This document shows, one piece after another, positions 51,020 to 59,757 of a stretch of DNA of 64,000 nt. The notes beneath the pieces are model-generated. The model was not told the origin of the DNA. It worked only from the letters and a program-made list of their open reading frames with translations, and did no database searches. A program made the position numbers and the translations under genes. The stretch's first letter is position 1; every line of letters starts with the position of its first letter. The DNA is from Apostichopus japonicus (lineage: Eukaryota; Echinodermata; Holothuroidea; Aspidochirotida; Stichopodidae): contig NC_092562.1 in assembly GCF_037975245.1 (NCBI RefSeq), positions 26,980,054-27,044,053 of the forward strand, written 5' to 3'.

Positions 51020-54000
51020 TACAATCGTTATCAGTTGGAAAATCACAGTTTTATGTTGCTCAGTTGTACTCACCTACCTCAAATGTCTTTCCTTAATGTT
51101 TTATTTGCTTTATAGTGGAAAAAAGATCGCCAATCCTTCAATGCATGAGCAAGTTTGGTTCCAACAATTTCATCAATGCGTGTTTCGCATCAGTAAGTTT
51201 GAACATATCTACTTGTTGATTATGTTACAATCATCTTCTACTCAGCATTTACTAAGATTGATTCCATTAGACAGTTACTAATATCTTATTTATACATTTC
51301 TAACAATATTGACTTCTTTTTCCTAGAGGCACATGCTAATTTTTCTTACGCGGAAGCAATGTTTATCTTACATCTTTATTTCGTGTTACCCTCCCCCCAT
51401 TTTTTATTTGATTTCTTGCAGTCATTTGTCGTGAAAGATGCCTTCATTGCCACTCAGTTACCATTGCCAAACACATCTGAAGATTTCTGGAGACTAGTCT
51501 ATGACTGGAAATGTCCTTTGATTGCAATGCTCAACCAAATTGATCCAAAAGATGAGGTAAGAACAACTCTTGTACACCAAAATCAGTAGTGTCACCAGTG
51601 TACACCAAATCAGTTATGTGTTGCATTTTTGTATGTGGTTACCAATCCCACAGAAAATGTAAGTATGGAATAAGAAGGGTCAAGGCTATAGAGTGTGACA
51701 GCAAATTAGCTGATGATATTAACAATGTGGTTTAGCATGGCTAATCTTGATGTCTTTCATATTAATATCAGGCAAAACATCATCATAATTTTGTGAATTA
51801 AAGAATCTTTAGGAAACTCATTTTGGGGTTTTTCACAGCTGTCAGTTTTGTTATACAAAACTGGTCATATTAACAGGAGGCCCTCAACAGAATTGGTGTG
51901 ATTTAAGAAAATTTACTAGACCAACACCGAACTCAATAACTTTCTAGCACACCTCACCAGACATTTCCTCTTTCTCAGATTAAGGCCAGTTAGTGTAAGA
52001 TAATATTAATGATGAGGAAGTACCTAGGCTTACTACAATTTATGGTTATTCATAGTGAAAAAGTTTACCTACAAATCTTTAGATGGCTTAAACATCCAAT
52101 GTCTACACATCGTAAGAGTCTGTTCTTCATTGAGAGATCCCAGATAAATTATTGGTCTGACCAGGGAGCAAACATATAAACATTGGGGTCGATCATGTTA
52201 CTGATTCCTTTATTCTCACTTTGTTTCAAGTTAGAGAGCTAAGTACTCCTATCCTGTGAGATATTGACAACCAAGGTTTGGTACATCATTCATTGATCGA
52301 CGACTTCTGAAATTCTTTTAGATTTGTACTAATTGAAGTATTTTCTCTTCGTTAGCCCGGACAGACTAATATTTGAGAGCCACATGGTACTGTGTATCCA
52401 CTCAATGTCTTATTTGTTTTCGATGCCATTTGTTATTTGTTTAAGACAGATATATACTGTTGCAGTCATGGGCAACTAATGTTTTTTTTATTCTTAACCA
52501 CAAACATTACTTTGCTTTCATAATTGCTAGACATTGGAACTGTTTTTAAGGTGAGTGATTTTATACAATCTGCAACCCTCCTTGCAAATTTGCACATTAA
52601 ATTTAAATATTTTATCAGTCTTTATCTCTAACTTAGTTTCTTTTGGTGGTGTTAAGCATCTGCTGTATTAGTTATGGTGGTGCTATATTCTGTCGTGTTA
52701 TTTCTATATGGTTTGGTCCAAGATTTTAACTAATCGTGACCCATCTTACATCCTTTTAACGAACGGAAATAGTCAGTAAAGAAGATATATAAAAAAGAAG
52801 ATGGTAAAAAAAAGTGACAGCAAAAGTACACTAAAAGGAAATGCTTGAACCCACTGTGCAATTTAACAATAGAAACAGTCATCCCCCAACCCCCTCTCCC
52901 ACACATGCACACTCTGCAAGAAGCACAGCAAAATGTCAAGCATGTGACGTTCCCTCACATAAAATTATTAGCCCATGAAAAGGGAAAAAAAAATCTACTT
53001 TGTTTTGGGGAGGAAATTGAAATAAAAAAACTATATGTGCAACAAACATTTAAATATCAATGTCAAAGGAGGTTGATTACTCCACTTGCTTTAAAGATGC
53101 TACCACTTAGCACACAAGCCCTCACAATCTTAATTGTTTTGATACATAGAACCCAGGCTGTATCACATCCTATGCATGGAATTGGACTCCTTACTTTCTC
53201 TTTCTAGCTAAACCTAAAGCCCTGGTGCTACCATATGCATTGATTGCTATGTTAATGGTTGGTATTTCTAATTCATTAAAATAAAATATAAAAAAATGCA
53301 TTTTCCTGCTATATTTGTAACTGGGTTAAACAATGTTTGTGGCAAGGAAGTCAAGGAATCACTATCAATGGTGAGATGGGCTGTGAAAATATGCCATAAA
53401 TGCAAGTTATTTCAACCTGTCCAGGCATTTTTATAATTCTTTATTTTTTCCCATACACTTTATACCATCATTCACATTTTACACTCGTCTTCTCTCCTCA
53501 TTCACATTGATGCACCGTCTGCTGTGTGTGAAATACAATATAGACTATCTGTGGATCAATAATTTTGTTAATGTTATCCAGGTCAGCCCAGTTCCTTTCA
53601 AACCTTTGTTCATTGCCTGCATGCATGCATCCTAAGTAGGCTGGATGTGTCCAGACCAAATAAGTGATTTTTCTAACTATGCATGAAACTGGAAATAATG
53701 TGATAAGTAGCAAGGTCATCTTTGTTGTAATTAATTTCTGGAACTGATTGAAAACCATGCTTAAAAGCACTCCTTTGAGACAGGTAGCCTTAAAGAATCC
53801 ATTTTAAGTTGGAGAGATACCATATCAACTCCTTTCGCCCATTCCTGTGCAGCAATGATCGAGCTGAAGCGAAAGAAACAGCTTCTGATGGGTTCATCAT
53901 AGAGAACCAACGTTAACTAACATCTTGAGTTTCCTATGGCTTCATCATAGAGGCCCAACTTCAACTTGCTGTTTCAACACTCATGATTTCTTTGTTCTCG

Positions 54001-56810
54001 TAGCTTGAAACCAAAAAAATGTATGAAATAGAATTTTGTTTCTAATGATCTAACTTTTCTCGCATTCAAAGACTGATTACGACTGCCACAGGACTTTGGA
54101 GTTAAAAGAGAAAGACTCGTCTTATCCATTTAAATAGACTCCCATATGCAATTTGCACAATGCAATTGAGCTGGTTTCATCAAAAATAAACACAGAGATC
54201 AAGAGCAGAAGGGCAGTAGGCAATGAATAGTCACTGGAATTGATGTCAGACTCATATGCTCTACACCAAGACTTTTGCAGCATTTGATCTTCAGATATGC
54301 GAAGTTCAAAAAGTAGTCGAACGTTTTGAGTGGCATGCGATTACGCTTAGAAATACAGAGTCGTGCACTAATACTGCTTTCTCTCAATCTGCAATTTCCC
54401 TAAACAAATGGACCGATTGTTATGTGTGGAAATGAGTAACTGGCTATACTGCGAGTGGAAACCCACGGCTCCTTTACAGTAGGATCAGCATACATTTGTA
54501 TGAGATCAGTTTTCTATTTGCATCTGATCAGTTACCAATGTTATATCTTTATCAGCATTTAAGATCAGCCAGCAATTGTGTAATATCAGTTTTACCATTT
54601 GCATAAGATCAGTTAAAGTTCCATTTGTATATCTTAGTCAGCTTGTAAGATCAGCCAGCACTTGAATAGAAGATCAGGTTTACTATTTGCATTAGATCAG
54701 TAACCATATGTTTATCTTTATCAGTTTGTAAGATCAGCTAGCACCTGTATAAGATCAGGTTTATTTTATTTGCATCATATCAGTTTATCATCTGTTCATC
54801 TTTATCAGTTTATAAGATCAGCTAACACTTGTATAAGACCAGGTTAATTTTATAGCATCTGATCAGTTACCATTTGTATATCTTGATCAGTTTGTAAGAT
54901 CAACTAGCACTTGTATAAGATCAGGTATATTTTATTTGCATCATATCAGTTTATCATCTGTTCATCTCTATCAGTTTATAAGATCAGCTAACACTTGTAT
55001 AAGACCAGGTTAATTTAATTGCATCTGATCAGTTACCATTTGTAAATCTTTATCAGTTTGCAAGATCAGCTAGCACCTGTATAAGATCAGGTTTATTTTA
55101 TTTGCAACATATCAGTTTATCATCTGTTAATCTTTATCAATTTATAAGATCATCTAACACTTGAATAAGATCAGGTTAATTTTATTGCATCTGATCAGTT
55201 ACCATGTATATCTTTATCAGTTTGTAATATCAGCCAGCACTTGTATATGATCAGGTTTGTTTTATTTGAATCATATCAGTGTTCATCTTTATCAGTTTAT
55301 AAGATCAGCTAACACTTGTATAAGATCAGGTTAATTTAATTGCATCTGATCAGTTACCATATGTATATCTTAATCAGTTTGTAAGATCAGCTAGCACGTG
55401 TAAAGATCAGTTTCATTTATATGCATCTGATTAGTTTCACCATTTGCATAAGATCAGGTACAGTACCATTTCTATAGCTTTATAAGCCTATAAGATCAGC
55501 CAGCACTTGTATAGAAAATCGGGTTTACTTTTTGCATGAGATCAGTTACCATATGTATATCTTTATCAGTTTGTAAGATCAGCCAGCACTTATATAAGAT
55601 CTGGTTTATTTTATTTGCACAAAATCAGTTTATCTTTATCAGTTTATAAGATCAGCTAGCACTTGTGTAAGAACAGGTTTATTTTATTTGCATCTGATCA
55701 GTTACCATTTATTTATCTTATCAGTTTATAAGATAGGCAGGCACTTCTATAATATCAGGTTTCTTTTACATCTGATCAGCTACCATTTTTAATTGCATCT
55801 GGAAGTTACCATTTGTATAATTTTATCAGTTTGTAAGAAAAGCCAGCAATTGTATAAGATGAAGTTTAATTTATTTGCGTCAGATCAGTTACAGTACCAT
55901 TTGTATATCGTTATCAGCTTGTAAGATCAGCCAGCACTTGTGAAGGACCAGTTTTACTATTTGTATCTGATCAGTTTCCATTTCTTTATCTAATTAAAAC
56001 TATTAGAGATATTGTAGTAACAAGAGTGAATTGCATCAAAACTTTGTAAAAGTTTCCGCTTCCATATTTCATTAAATTACTTTCGGTGTTTTTTTATGTC
56101 CTGCTTAGTCGTGCTGCCAGTATTGGCCAGACAGTGGATCAGCCGAGTATGGTTACCTGATGGTAGAGCTAAAAGATGAGCAAGATATGGGATTCTATGA
56201 GTACCGTGTGTTTGAGTTGACACACTCATATGACAAGGTAAGCACATTCATAGAAGGCCAGTGCAGATGTATAATAAAATAACCAACAGTGTATACTTTA
56301 TTCCTGGTTGTAGATGCATGTAGGGTTTGGGATATCACCATTTGATATGCAAATGATAGTAGCTGGCTAGAGCGCTGAAATATGAGGGTGAGCTCCACTT
56401 CAGTATATAAAGTATAAGCCGGTTCCCAGATACATTAAGAGCATCGATTCCTCAATTAGTCGCTGTTAGGCAAATATCGGACGTCAAATATTTCAATCCA
56501 GCCTATGATAAAGAACCAGGCAATAGTATTCCACTAACTGGCATTTGTGCACCTTTATTAAAGGCGTTATATACTTCAGCACCACATTTGCATCATCCTG
56601 TTGTATAGCTCTCTGTTCGTGGTAACAAGCTGTTTCTGTCTAGCACTTTGAGCCAACCAATGTTGTTATTCTCTGACCCTAATTGTAGAAAATTGAGAGC
56701 TCAATTAAAAGGACAGAAGTTTCCAATATTACTGAAGATACCAGTCAGACGATAAGTTAATGTTGCTTCATGTATCACCAAAGCAATTTACAGGATACTG
56801 TCTGACAAAA

Positions 56811-56845
<35 letters not shown>

Positions 56846-59757
56846 TTTAGATCCTTGTGCAAGCAGGAACTCGCGAAGAAGCCTCTTTGGCTTATCAAAG
56901 CTGCAAGTTGACCCAAGTCAGTCTCTTACATGCATATTTAACGTCCATGATTGTGAATTGTCAATTGTAAACAACTCTGTAACTGGTCGACATACATTAA
57001 TCTTGAAGTGACTAGAGCTCGGACTCAAACTCGGACTCGACAGTGATTTCACTGTTTGTCATGTCTTCCATATTTGCAGTGTGACAGGCCTAAACTGAAA
57101 AAAGTCAATACTACAAGCTGTGTGTTTGAGATGAATCCCTCATCATTTCTACCCCAAAGTAGTGAAGGTGCTAACTTAATGCTAATTATTATGTATTTGT
57201 CAACCTGTTCCCAACTTATTGTATCATAATCTCATTACTCCTATTACGATGTATCTTTGTGCAGAAAAACTTCACAATTCACCACCTGATGCTGAAGGCC
57301 TGGAATGAAGGTAGTGATGTTTTACAGCTAATGAAACAGATTGAAATACTTGAAGAAAAGTACAACTTGGAAGGACCAAAGGTGGTCCATTGCAGGTACG
57401 TAGAACCATGGCTGGTGGCTGCTTTTTCATCAGTATTGGCTCTATGGTCGTATAACGAGCTGGCTTAATGACTGTAACAACTCCCTAAGAAGTAACCTTG
57501 TTTCACTTACAAAATTTAAGATGTCCCTGCCATCAAAGTTGTTTTGGGGAGCTTGTCATGACCTTGGAAAGGCCATAGTGCCATTCATATTTGATGATGT
57601 GTGTTCATTGTTACGTTGAATGTTAACCTTGAGGTTACAGTTTACTAAGTTGTATTTGTAACTGCATAGTGGCTCATCGGTGTCAAGAACATGTTAGTAA
57701 AGTGGCAAGCAGCACTAGTATCAAAGAAAAAAGGACTTTTAGCAACAGCTGCTTCAGGGAAAAGGTAACTTCAAAATTTCAAATGATAATGGTTTAGTGA
57801 GAACTTCTAAGAGAGCAGAAAACATTCTCTTACATCTCTCAAGGATCAGTCAGTTTTTTACTAGATAGATCGAGAGGGACAATCTCTTCATGCGACTTCC
57901 ATAACTGGCGGATGTGGAAACTTGTAATTTAGTCTCTTGTAGTTAAATGCCAGCAAATGTTGGTGGCTGGGTAGAATTATAGTAGGCACCCAATGACCTG
58001 TTTGAATGCCAGTTGAGCAAAGGATAACAGTTTAATACATTAGAAACAGGTCCTCATCCATATGTGTATATCAGTCTGTCCTTCAATAGAAGCAGGTATC
58101 TGCCAAATTACATCTTGTAAATGACCTATTATACCAATACACAACCGGAATGAATTCAAAAGCAACATAATTGCAGATACTTGATATGAAATGTGAAAAT
58201 GCTATATGCTATATATATTTATGTATATATATATATATATGTATATTTATATATAAACATATCTATATAAAGCCATATCAAACAAGATGTCATATGAAGT
58301 TCTATATAGGAAAATAGTTCCCCCGTAGCACTGAAAGTCATTTCTAATAAAGACAGTTGAGATAAAATCAGCTGAATGAGAAGTTTTCTCTGGTGAAGCT
58401 TGATAAATTGATCCAAGTTAGCCCTGTCAAATATATTTCAGTCTTCCAGATAGTACACTTGAGCCTCTAGAACAACTCCAATGCCTATCCCTACTCCACT
58501 TGCATTTAAAATACATCATCGACATTGTAAGTGTTGAATTGTAGAGGTAGTGACAGATCCCTTCTGTGTTTGTGGTGAAAACTCTTTACTTTCTTTGTTT
58601 ATGGTGAGGTGGGGGTGGGGGGATTGAGCTCACGGTTGGCAACTTGAAGGTGTGTGGAAAGAACCATTAAATTATTAGTTTTCAATCAATCCCGCCATGA
58701 GGTTACCAGTTATGGAGGAATGAAGATGTTTCTTTAGAGGACTGAACATATTTCATGAGCACCTCCCATTACTCTCAAAGTGATGAGAGACTGCAATGGA
58801 GTTTGTGCATTATGCTTGTATAGCAAGATGAAACAACAGAAAAATATGGTTTATTTCAGACCATAAGATTTACGTAAATAAAACACATTTATAGCAATAT
58901 ATTTCATCACTACAGAATTATGTATACATATTACTGAGCTTTATTCAAAACATTCCTAGGCTGCATCACCACTTTCAAGACAGTTTTCAGCATGGTAGGT
59001 GAACTCATTAAATATTATATAAATTCAGTTAACTTGTGATTGAGTTGTTTTATTTGACACTTCTGCAGAAATGGTGTCGGTCGTACTGGAGTCCTTCTTG
59101 CAGTCAAGTCTGAAATGGAACGAATCACGGTTGAAAACAAGCTGAATGTTTTCAACAGTGTCAGAATGCTGAGAAGCAGTAACCACAGTCTCGTTCTTAC
59201 AAAGGTAACCCAGCTCATACAAGTTAATTTTATGTCAATTTCTTAACCATGTTCTTTTTGCTGATTAAATTGTGACTCCACTGTTCATCTGACTAAATAT
59301 ATATATAGATATCTATATATATATACCAGCATTGTTTGGAATATTCAATATTGTATAGGTGTTGATATTTGTAGCTTTTGCAAGTCTAATGCTAGTATAC
59401 GATTTGAAAAAAATACAATCAAATCTTTTCTATGACAAGAGTTGCATTCAAGCACCCTCCACAAAGTACAGGCAGAAACACTTTCTAATCTAATGAGAAA
59501 TCATAGTCTATAGAAAGATTCATTTTAGTTAAATGAACTTTTTTGTTTTGAGGCCCAATAAAACAAAATCATCACGGCTCCTTCAGTTTAAAAGCAATTT
59601 TTCCCTCCACCCTGCTCCTCTACTCTATATATCAGTCAGCCATGTTTCTCCATGAGTTTCCTACATTGTTTCTTTCGTTCATCAGGAGGACTATATCTTG
59701 TGTCATCAGTTGCTAAAAATGGCTAATCCAGCAGAACCTGAATATGCCAATATTTAA
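37289..59757 (+). CDS. Receptor-type tyrosine phosphatase, TM + D1 + D2 (5' incomplete)
   Basis: Eighteen exons join without a frame break into 644 codons plus stop. In this numbering residues ~5-27 form the membrane helix, 28-48 a basic juxtamembrane segment, ~80-385 PTP domain D1, and ~386-640 PTP domain D2. RPTPs remove phosphate from phosphotyrosine at the plasma membrane through a cysteinyl-phosphate intermediate. D1 has all catalytic elements: pTyr loop KNRF (129-132), WPD (265-267), [10 protein letters not shown] (Cys299) and QTA. D2 has WNE (545-547) and [10 protein letters not shown] (Cys575), so it is likely a pseudophosphatase with a regulatory role. The C-terminal YANI resembles the tail tyrosine of RPTP-alpha/epsilon (R4 type). 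No signal peptide or ectodomain is found, so the subfamily and ligand are unknown. All introns are GT-AG. Confidence 0.93.
38412..38473 (+). CDS. RPTP exon 2: basic juxtamembrane segment
   Basis: Begins L-RRKSKSDK, the positive stop-transfer cluster right after the membrane helix, then continues [10 protein letters not shown] with a split Gly. TTTTAG acceptor, GTATGT donor, phases 2 and 1, matching both neighbours. Confidence 0.8.
39026..39204 (+). CDS. RPTP exon 3: juxtamembrane to start of D1
   Basis: Acceptor TTGACAG; the donor CAG|GTCGGT is weaker than usual, and the frame stays open past it until 39432, so intron retention would give a short tail. The product contains [10 protein letters not shown], a possible phosphotyrosine site, and [14 protein letters not shown], the PV.V..L..Y element that precedes RPTP catalytic domains, ending LEQQFQ, the start of D1 helix alpha-1'. 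Confidence 0.85.
40609..40696 (+). CDS. RPTP exon 4: pTyr-recognition loop of D1
   Basis: Reads [20 protein letters not shown] then [14 protein letters not shown] is the phosphotyrosine-recognition loop, usually KNRY, with the aromatic Tyr that sets pocket depth replaced by Phe. The acceptor is CTTTACAG and the donor GTAAGT. The following intron contains the 11-bp minisatellite. Confidence 0.9.
40770..43147. repeat. 11-bp minisatellite in intron 4
   Basis: Variants of GTAGTAGTAAT (GTAGAAGTAAT, GTGGTAGTAGT, GTGTTAGTAAT, ATCTATTAGTA) run for about 2.35 kb. Larger blocks are reiterated: ATTGGAAGTAATGC occurs near 41937, 42254 and 42571, defining a ~317-bp higher-order unit. The minus-strand Tyr/Leu/Thr-rich open frame at its right end is repeat-encoded and not a gene. 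Confidence 0.95.
43625..43815 (-). repeat. Dispersed repeat copy with (CATA)n edge, intron 4
   Basis: Its reverse complement contains GCAAGCAGGAACTCGCGAA, GAAGCC...GGCTTAT and TTAACGTCCATG, also present at 56854-56950 on the + strand. It borders a (CATA)n microsatellite at 43768-43814, and TTCCCGAC is repeated at its other end (43630-43662). No ORF or terminal structure identifies the class. Confidence 0.65.
43846..43922 (+). CDS. RPTP exon 5: D1 DHSRVIL and NANYIK
   Basis: Reads [20 protein letters not shown] then ANYIK, matching the PTP pattern Y(D)HSRV.L......SDYINAN(Y/F)I. Acceptor AAATCAG, donor AAG|GTAGGT. The 3' third of this exon and its donor are the template of the 92-bp array that begins immediately downstream. 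Confidence 0.93.
43881..45897. repeat. 92-bp array built from exon 5's 3' end and splice donor
   Basis: After the real exon, about 22 tandem units of 88-93 bp each contain AAGGAGAACCTCATTCAGAC, then TATTACAATGCAAACTAC and ATTGAGGTAAGTA. This matches the exon end coding for [13 protein letters not shown] plus the 5' splice site. Landmark positions include 43889 (exon), 43981, 44073, 44165, 44257, 44345, 44438, 44530, 44622, 44713 and on to 45810. A variant CGCATTCAGAGTATTAC recurs at 44438, 44896, 45356 and 45810, so a five-unit ~458-bp higher-order repeat exists. The part between is intron 5 sequence (GATTTTAAGAAATATTCAT). Confidence 0.95.
46078..46155. repeat. Small stacked inverted repeats, intron 5
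   Basis: GGGACACTA pairs with TAGTGTCCC about 40 bp on, and GGACACTAATG pairs with CATTAGTGTCC. CAGACATAGT also occurs twice as a direct repeat. This is a short palindromic remnant of unknown kind. Confidence 0.5.
46489..46525 (+). CDS. RPTP exon 6: D1 AFIACQG
   Basis: A 37-bp exon reading [12 protein letters not shown] with a split Gly, equal to the (Y/F)IA.QGP strand of PTP domains. Acceptor TTTCATAG, donor GTAATA. The loop between NANYIK and AFIAC is a few residues shorter than in typical RPTPs. Confidence 0.85.
46993..47090 (+). CDS. RPTP exon 7: D1 DDFWRMV core
   Basis: Reads [19 protein letters not shown] then [14 protein letters not shown]: the GP...T..DFWRM(V/I)W and IVMLTNL.E.G+ motifs that form the PTP core helix and strand. 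The usual Trp after RM(I/V) is Ile here. Acceptor TTTTGACAG, donor GTAATA. Confidence 0.93.
47891..48016 (+). CDS. RPTP exon 8: D1 KC.QYWP strand region
   Basis: Starts [20 protein letters not shown], the (K/R)C.(Q/R)YWP motif, and ends EIRSLTVTF, the strand before the WPD-loop segment. Phase 0 on both sides. Acceptor CTCTTCCAG, donor GTAAGT. Confidence 0.93.
48560..48708 (+). CDS. RPTP exon 9: D1 WPD loop and catalytic Cys
   Basis: Contains the WPD loop as TWPDMDVP (codons 48602-48622), keeping the general-acid Asp267 (48608-48610), but with Met-Asp where most PTPs have His/Phe-Gly. It ends GPLVVHC with the nucleophilic Cys299 at 48704-48706 and a split Ser. Acceptor TTTTCATAG, donor GTGATT. 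The split of the P-loop directly after HC recurs in D2. Confidence 0.95.
49600..49735 (+). CDS. RPTP exon 10: D1 P-loop and Q-loop
   Basis: Completes the signature as [12 protein letters not shown], followed by ALSTLMDTI...[20 protein letters not shown]. Arg of GRTG binds phosphate, and QTA begins the Q-loop that positions water for hydrolysis. Acceptor TTATTTTAG, donor GTGAGT. All D1 catalytic residues are therefore present. Confidence 0.95.
50164..50292 (+). CDS. RPTP exon 11: end of D1 and D1-D2 linker
   Basis: Begins [20 protein letters not shown], the Q(Y/F).F.H.(A)LLE...G.TE motif closing D1, then an acidic linker ending QQLDKEFK, where helix alpha-1' of D2 begins. Phase 0 on both sides. 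Confidence 0.92.
50734..50824 (+). CDS. RPTP exon 12: start of D2
   Basis: Reads [20 protein letters not shown] then [10 protein letters not shown]. The last part aligns by position with KNR...IPY of canonical D2 domains, so the pTyr loop here is QKCRF and the recognition aromatic is not kept in its usual context. Donor CCAG|GTAAGA; intron 12 holds a long (AT)n run. Confidence 0.85.
50930..51020. repeat. (AT)n microsatellite, intron 12
   Basis: An almost pure AT dinucleotide run of about 80 bp. Open frames of alternating Ile/Tyr on both strands are artefacts. Confidence 0.95.
51116..51192 (+). CDS. RPTP exon 13: D2 NNFINACF strand
   Basis: Reads [19 protein letters not shown] then INACFAS, corresponding to RVIL....SNYINASF of PTPs. 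Acceptor TTTATAG, donor GTAAGT, phases 1-in and 0-out. Confidence 0.88.
51422..51556 (+). CDS. RPTP exon 14: D2 [10 protein letters not shown] and DFWRLV
   Basis: Reads [20 protein letters not shown] then [20 protein letters not shown]. This is the (Y/F)IATQ.PL..T..DFWR(M/L)(V/I) core; Gly of QGP is Leu. Acceptor TTCTTGCAG, donor GTAAGA. The following 4.55-kb intron contains the GATC-rich array. Confidence 0.93.
51557..54480 (+). other. Intron 14, unique part
   Basis: No coding exon is seen in this stretch. Short open frames (52845-53207 +, 53498-53770 -) lack motifs and splice signals. Confidence 0.5.
54490..55990. repeat. ~83-bp GATC-rich tandem array, intron 14
   Basis: About 18 diverged units contain TTTATCAGTTTGTAAGATCA, GCTAGCACTTGTATAAGATC and ATTTGCATCTGATCAGTTAC. 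Landmark spacings are 54656, 54740, 54823, 54906, 54989, 55070 and 55155 (81-85 bp). The submotif AAGATCAG/TGATCAG recurs several times per unit, so each monomer itself arose from a shorter ~20-bp motif. The array ends about 120 bp before the acceptor of exon 15. Confidence 0.9.
56109..56237 (+). CDS. RPTP exon 15: D2 QYWP and following strands
   Basis: Reads [20 protein letters not shown] then [20 protein letters not shown] and YDK, matching the C.QYWP motif and the strand pair before the WPD loop. Phase 0 on both sides; acceptor TGCTTAG, donor GTAAGC. Confidence 0.92.
56808..57010 (+). repeat. Dispersed repeat copy with (TG)n(TATG)n edge, intron 15
   Basis: A (TG)n then (TATG)n microsatellite at 56811-56846 leads into GCAAGCAGGAACTCGCGAA, GAAGCC...GGCTTAT and TTAACGTCCATG. 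This is the same order as the minus-strand copy at 43625-43815, including the adjoining microsatellite. Confidence 0.65.
57265..57395 (+). CDS. RPTP exon 16: D2 degenerate WPD loop and HC
   Basis: Joined to exon 15 it reads ...[23 protein letters not shown], which fits (R).(V/I).(Q/H)(F)...W(P)(D/E). in position, giving WNE (57301-57309) for WPD. It ends GPKVVHC with Cys575 at 57391-57393 and a split Arg. Donor GTACGT. Confidence 0.93.
59069..59204 (+). CDS. RPTP exon 17: D2 P-loop
   Basis: Completes [13 protein letters not shown]: Cys and the phosphate-binding Arg remain, but SA after the Cys is replaced by RN. Ends [15 protein letters not shown], where the Q-loop of active PTPs would be; the QT pair is absent (LTK). 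Acceptor TTCTGCAG, donor GTAACC. Confidence 0.93.
59686..59757 (+). CDS. RPTP exon 18: C-terminus with YANI and stop
   Basis: Reads [20 protein letters not shown] then ANI and TAA (59755-59757). [10 protein letters not shown] aligns with the final E.Y.F.Y..L helix of PTP domains. The terminal pY-A-N-I fits the GRB2 SH2 consensus pY-x-N and resembles the C-terminal YAN motif of RPTP-alpha and epsilon. Acceptor TTCATCAG. Confidence 0.92.
   Translation, partial: EDYILCHQLLKMANPAEPEYANI

Noticed and set aside
57080-57260. Possible extra RPTP exon between exons 15 and 16 (acceptor ATTTGCAG, frame [12 protein letters not shown]...)
   Set aside because: Direct joining of exon 15 to 16 gives the expected D2 strand spacing and phase. 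The extra block has only a weak GTGCTA donor and a length that breaks the frame.
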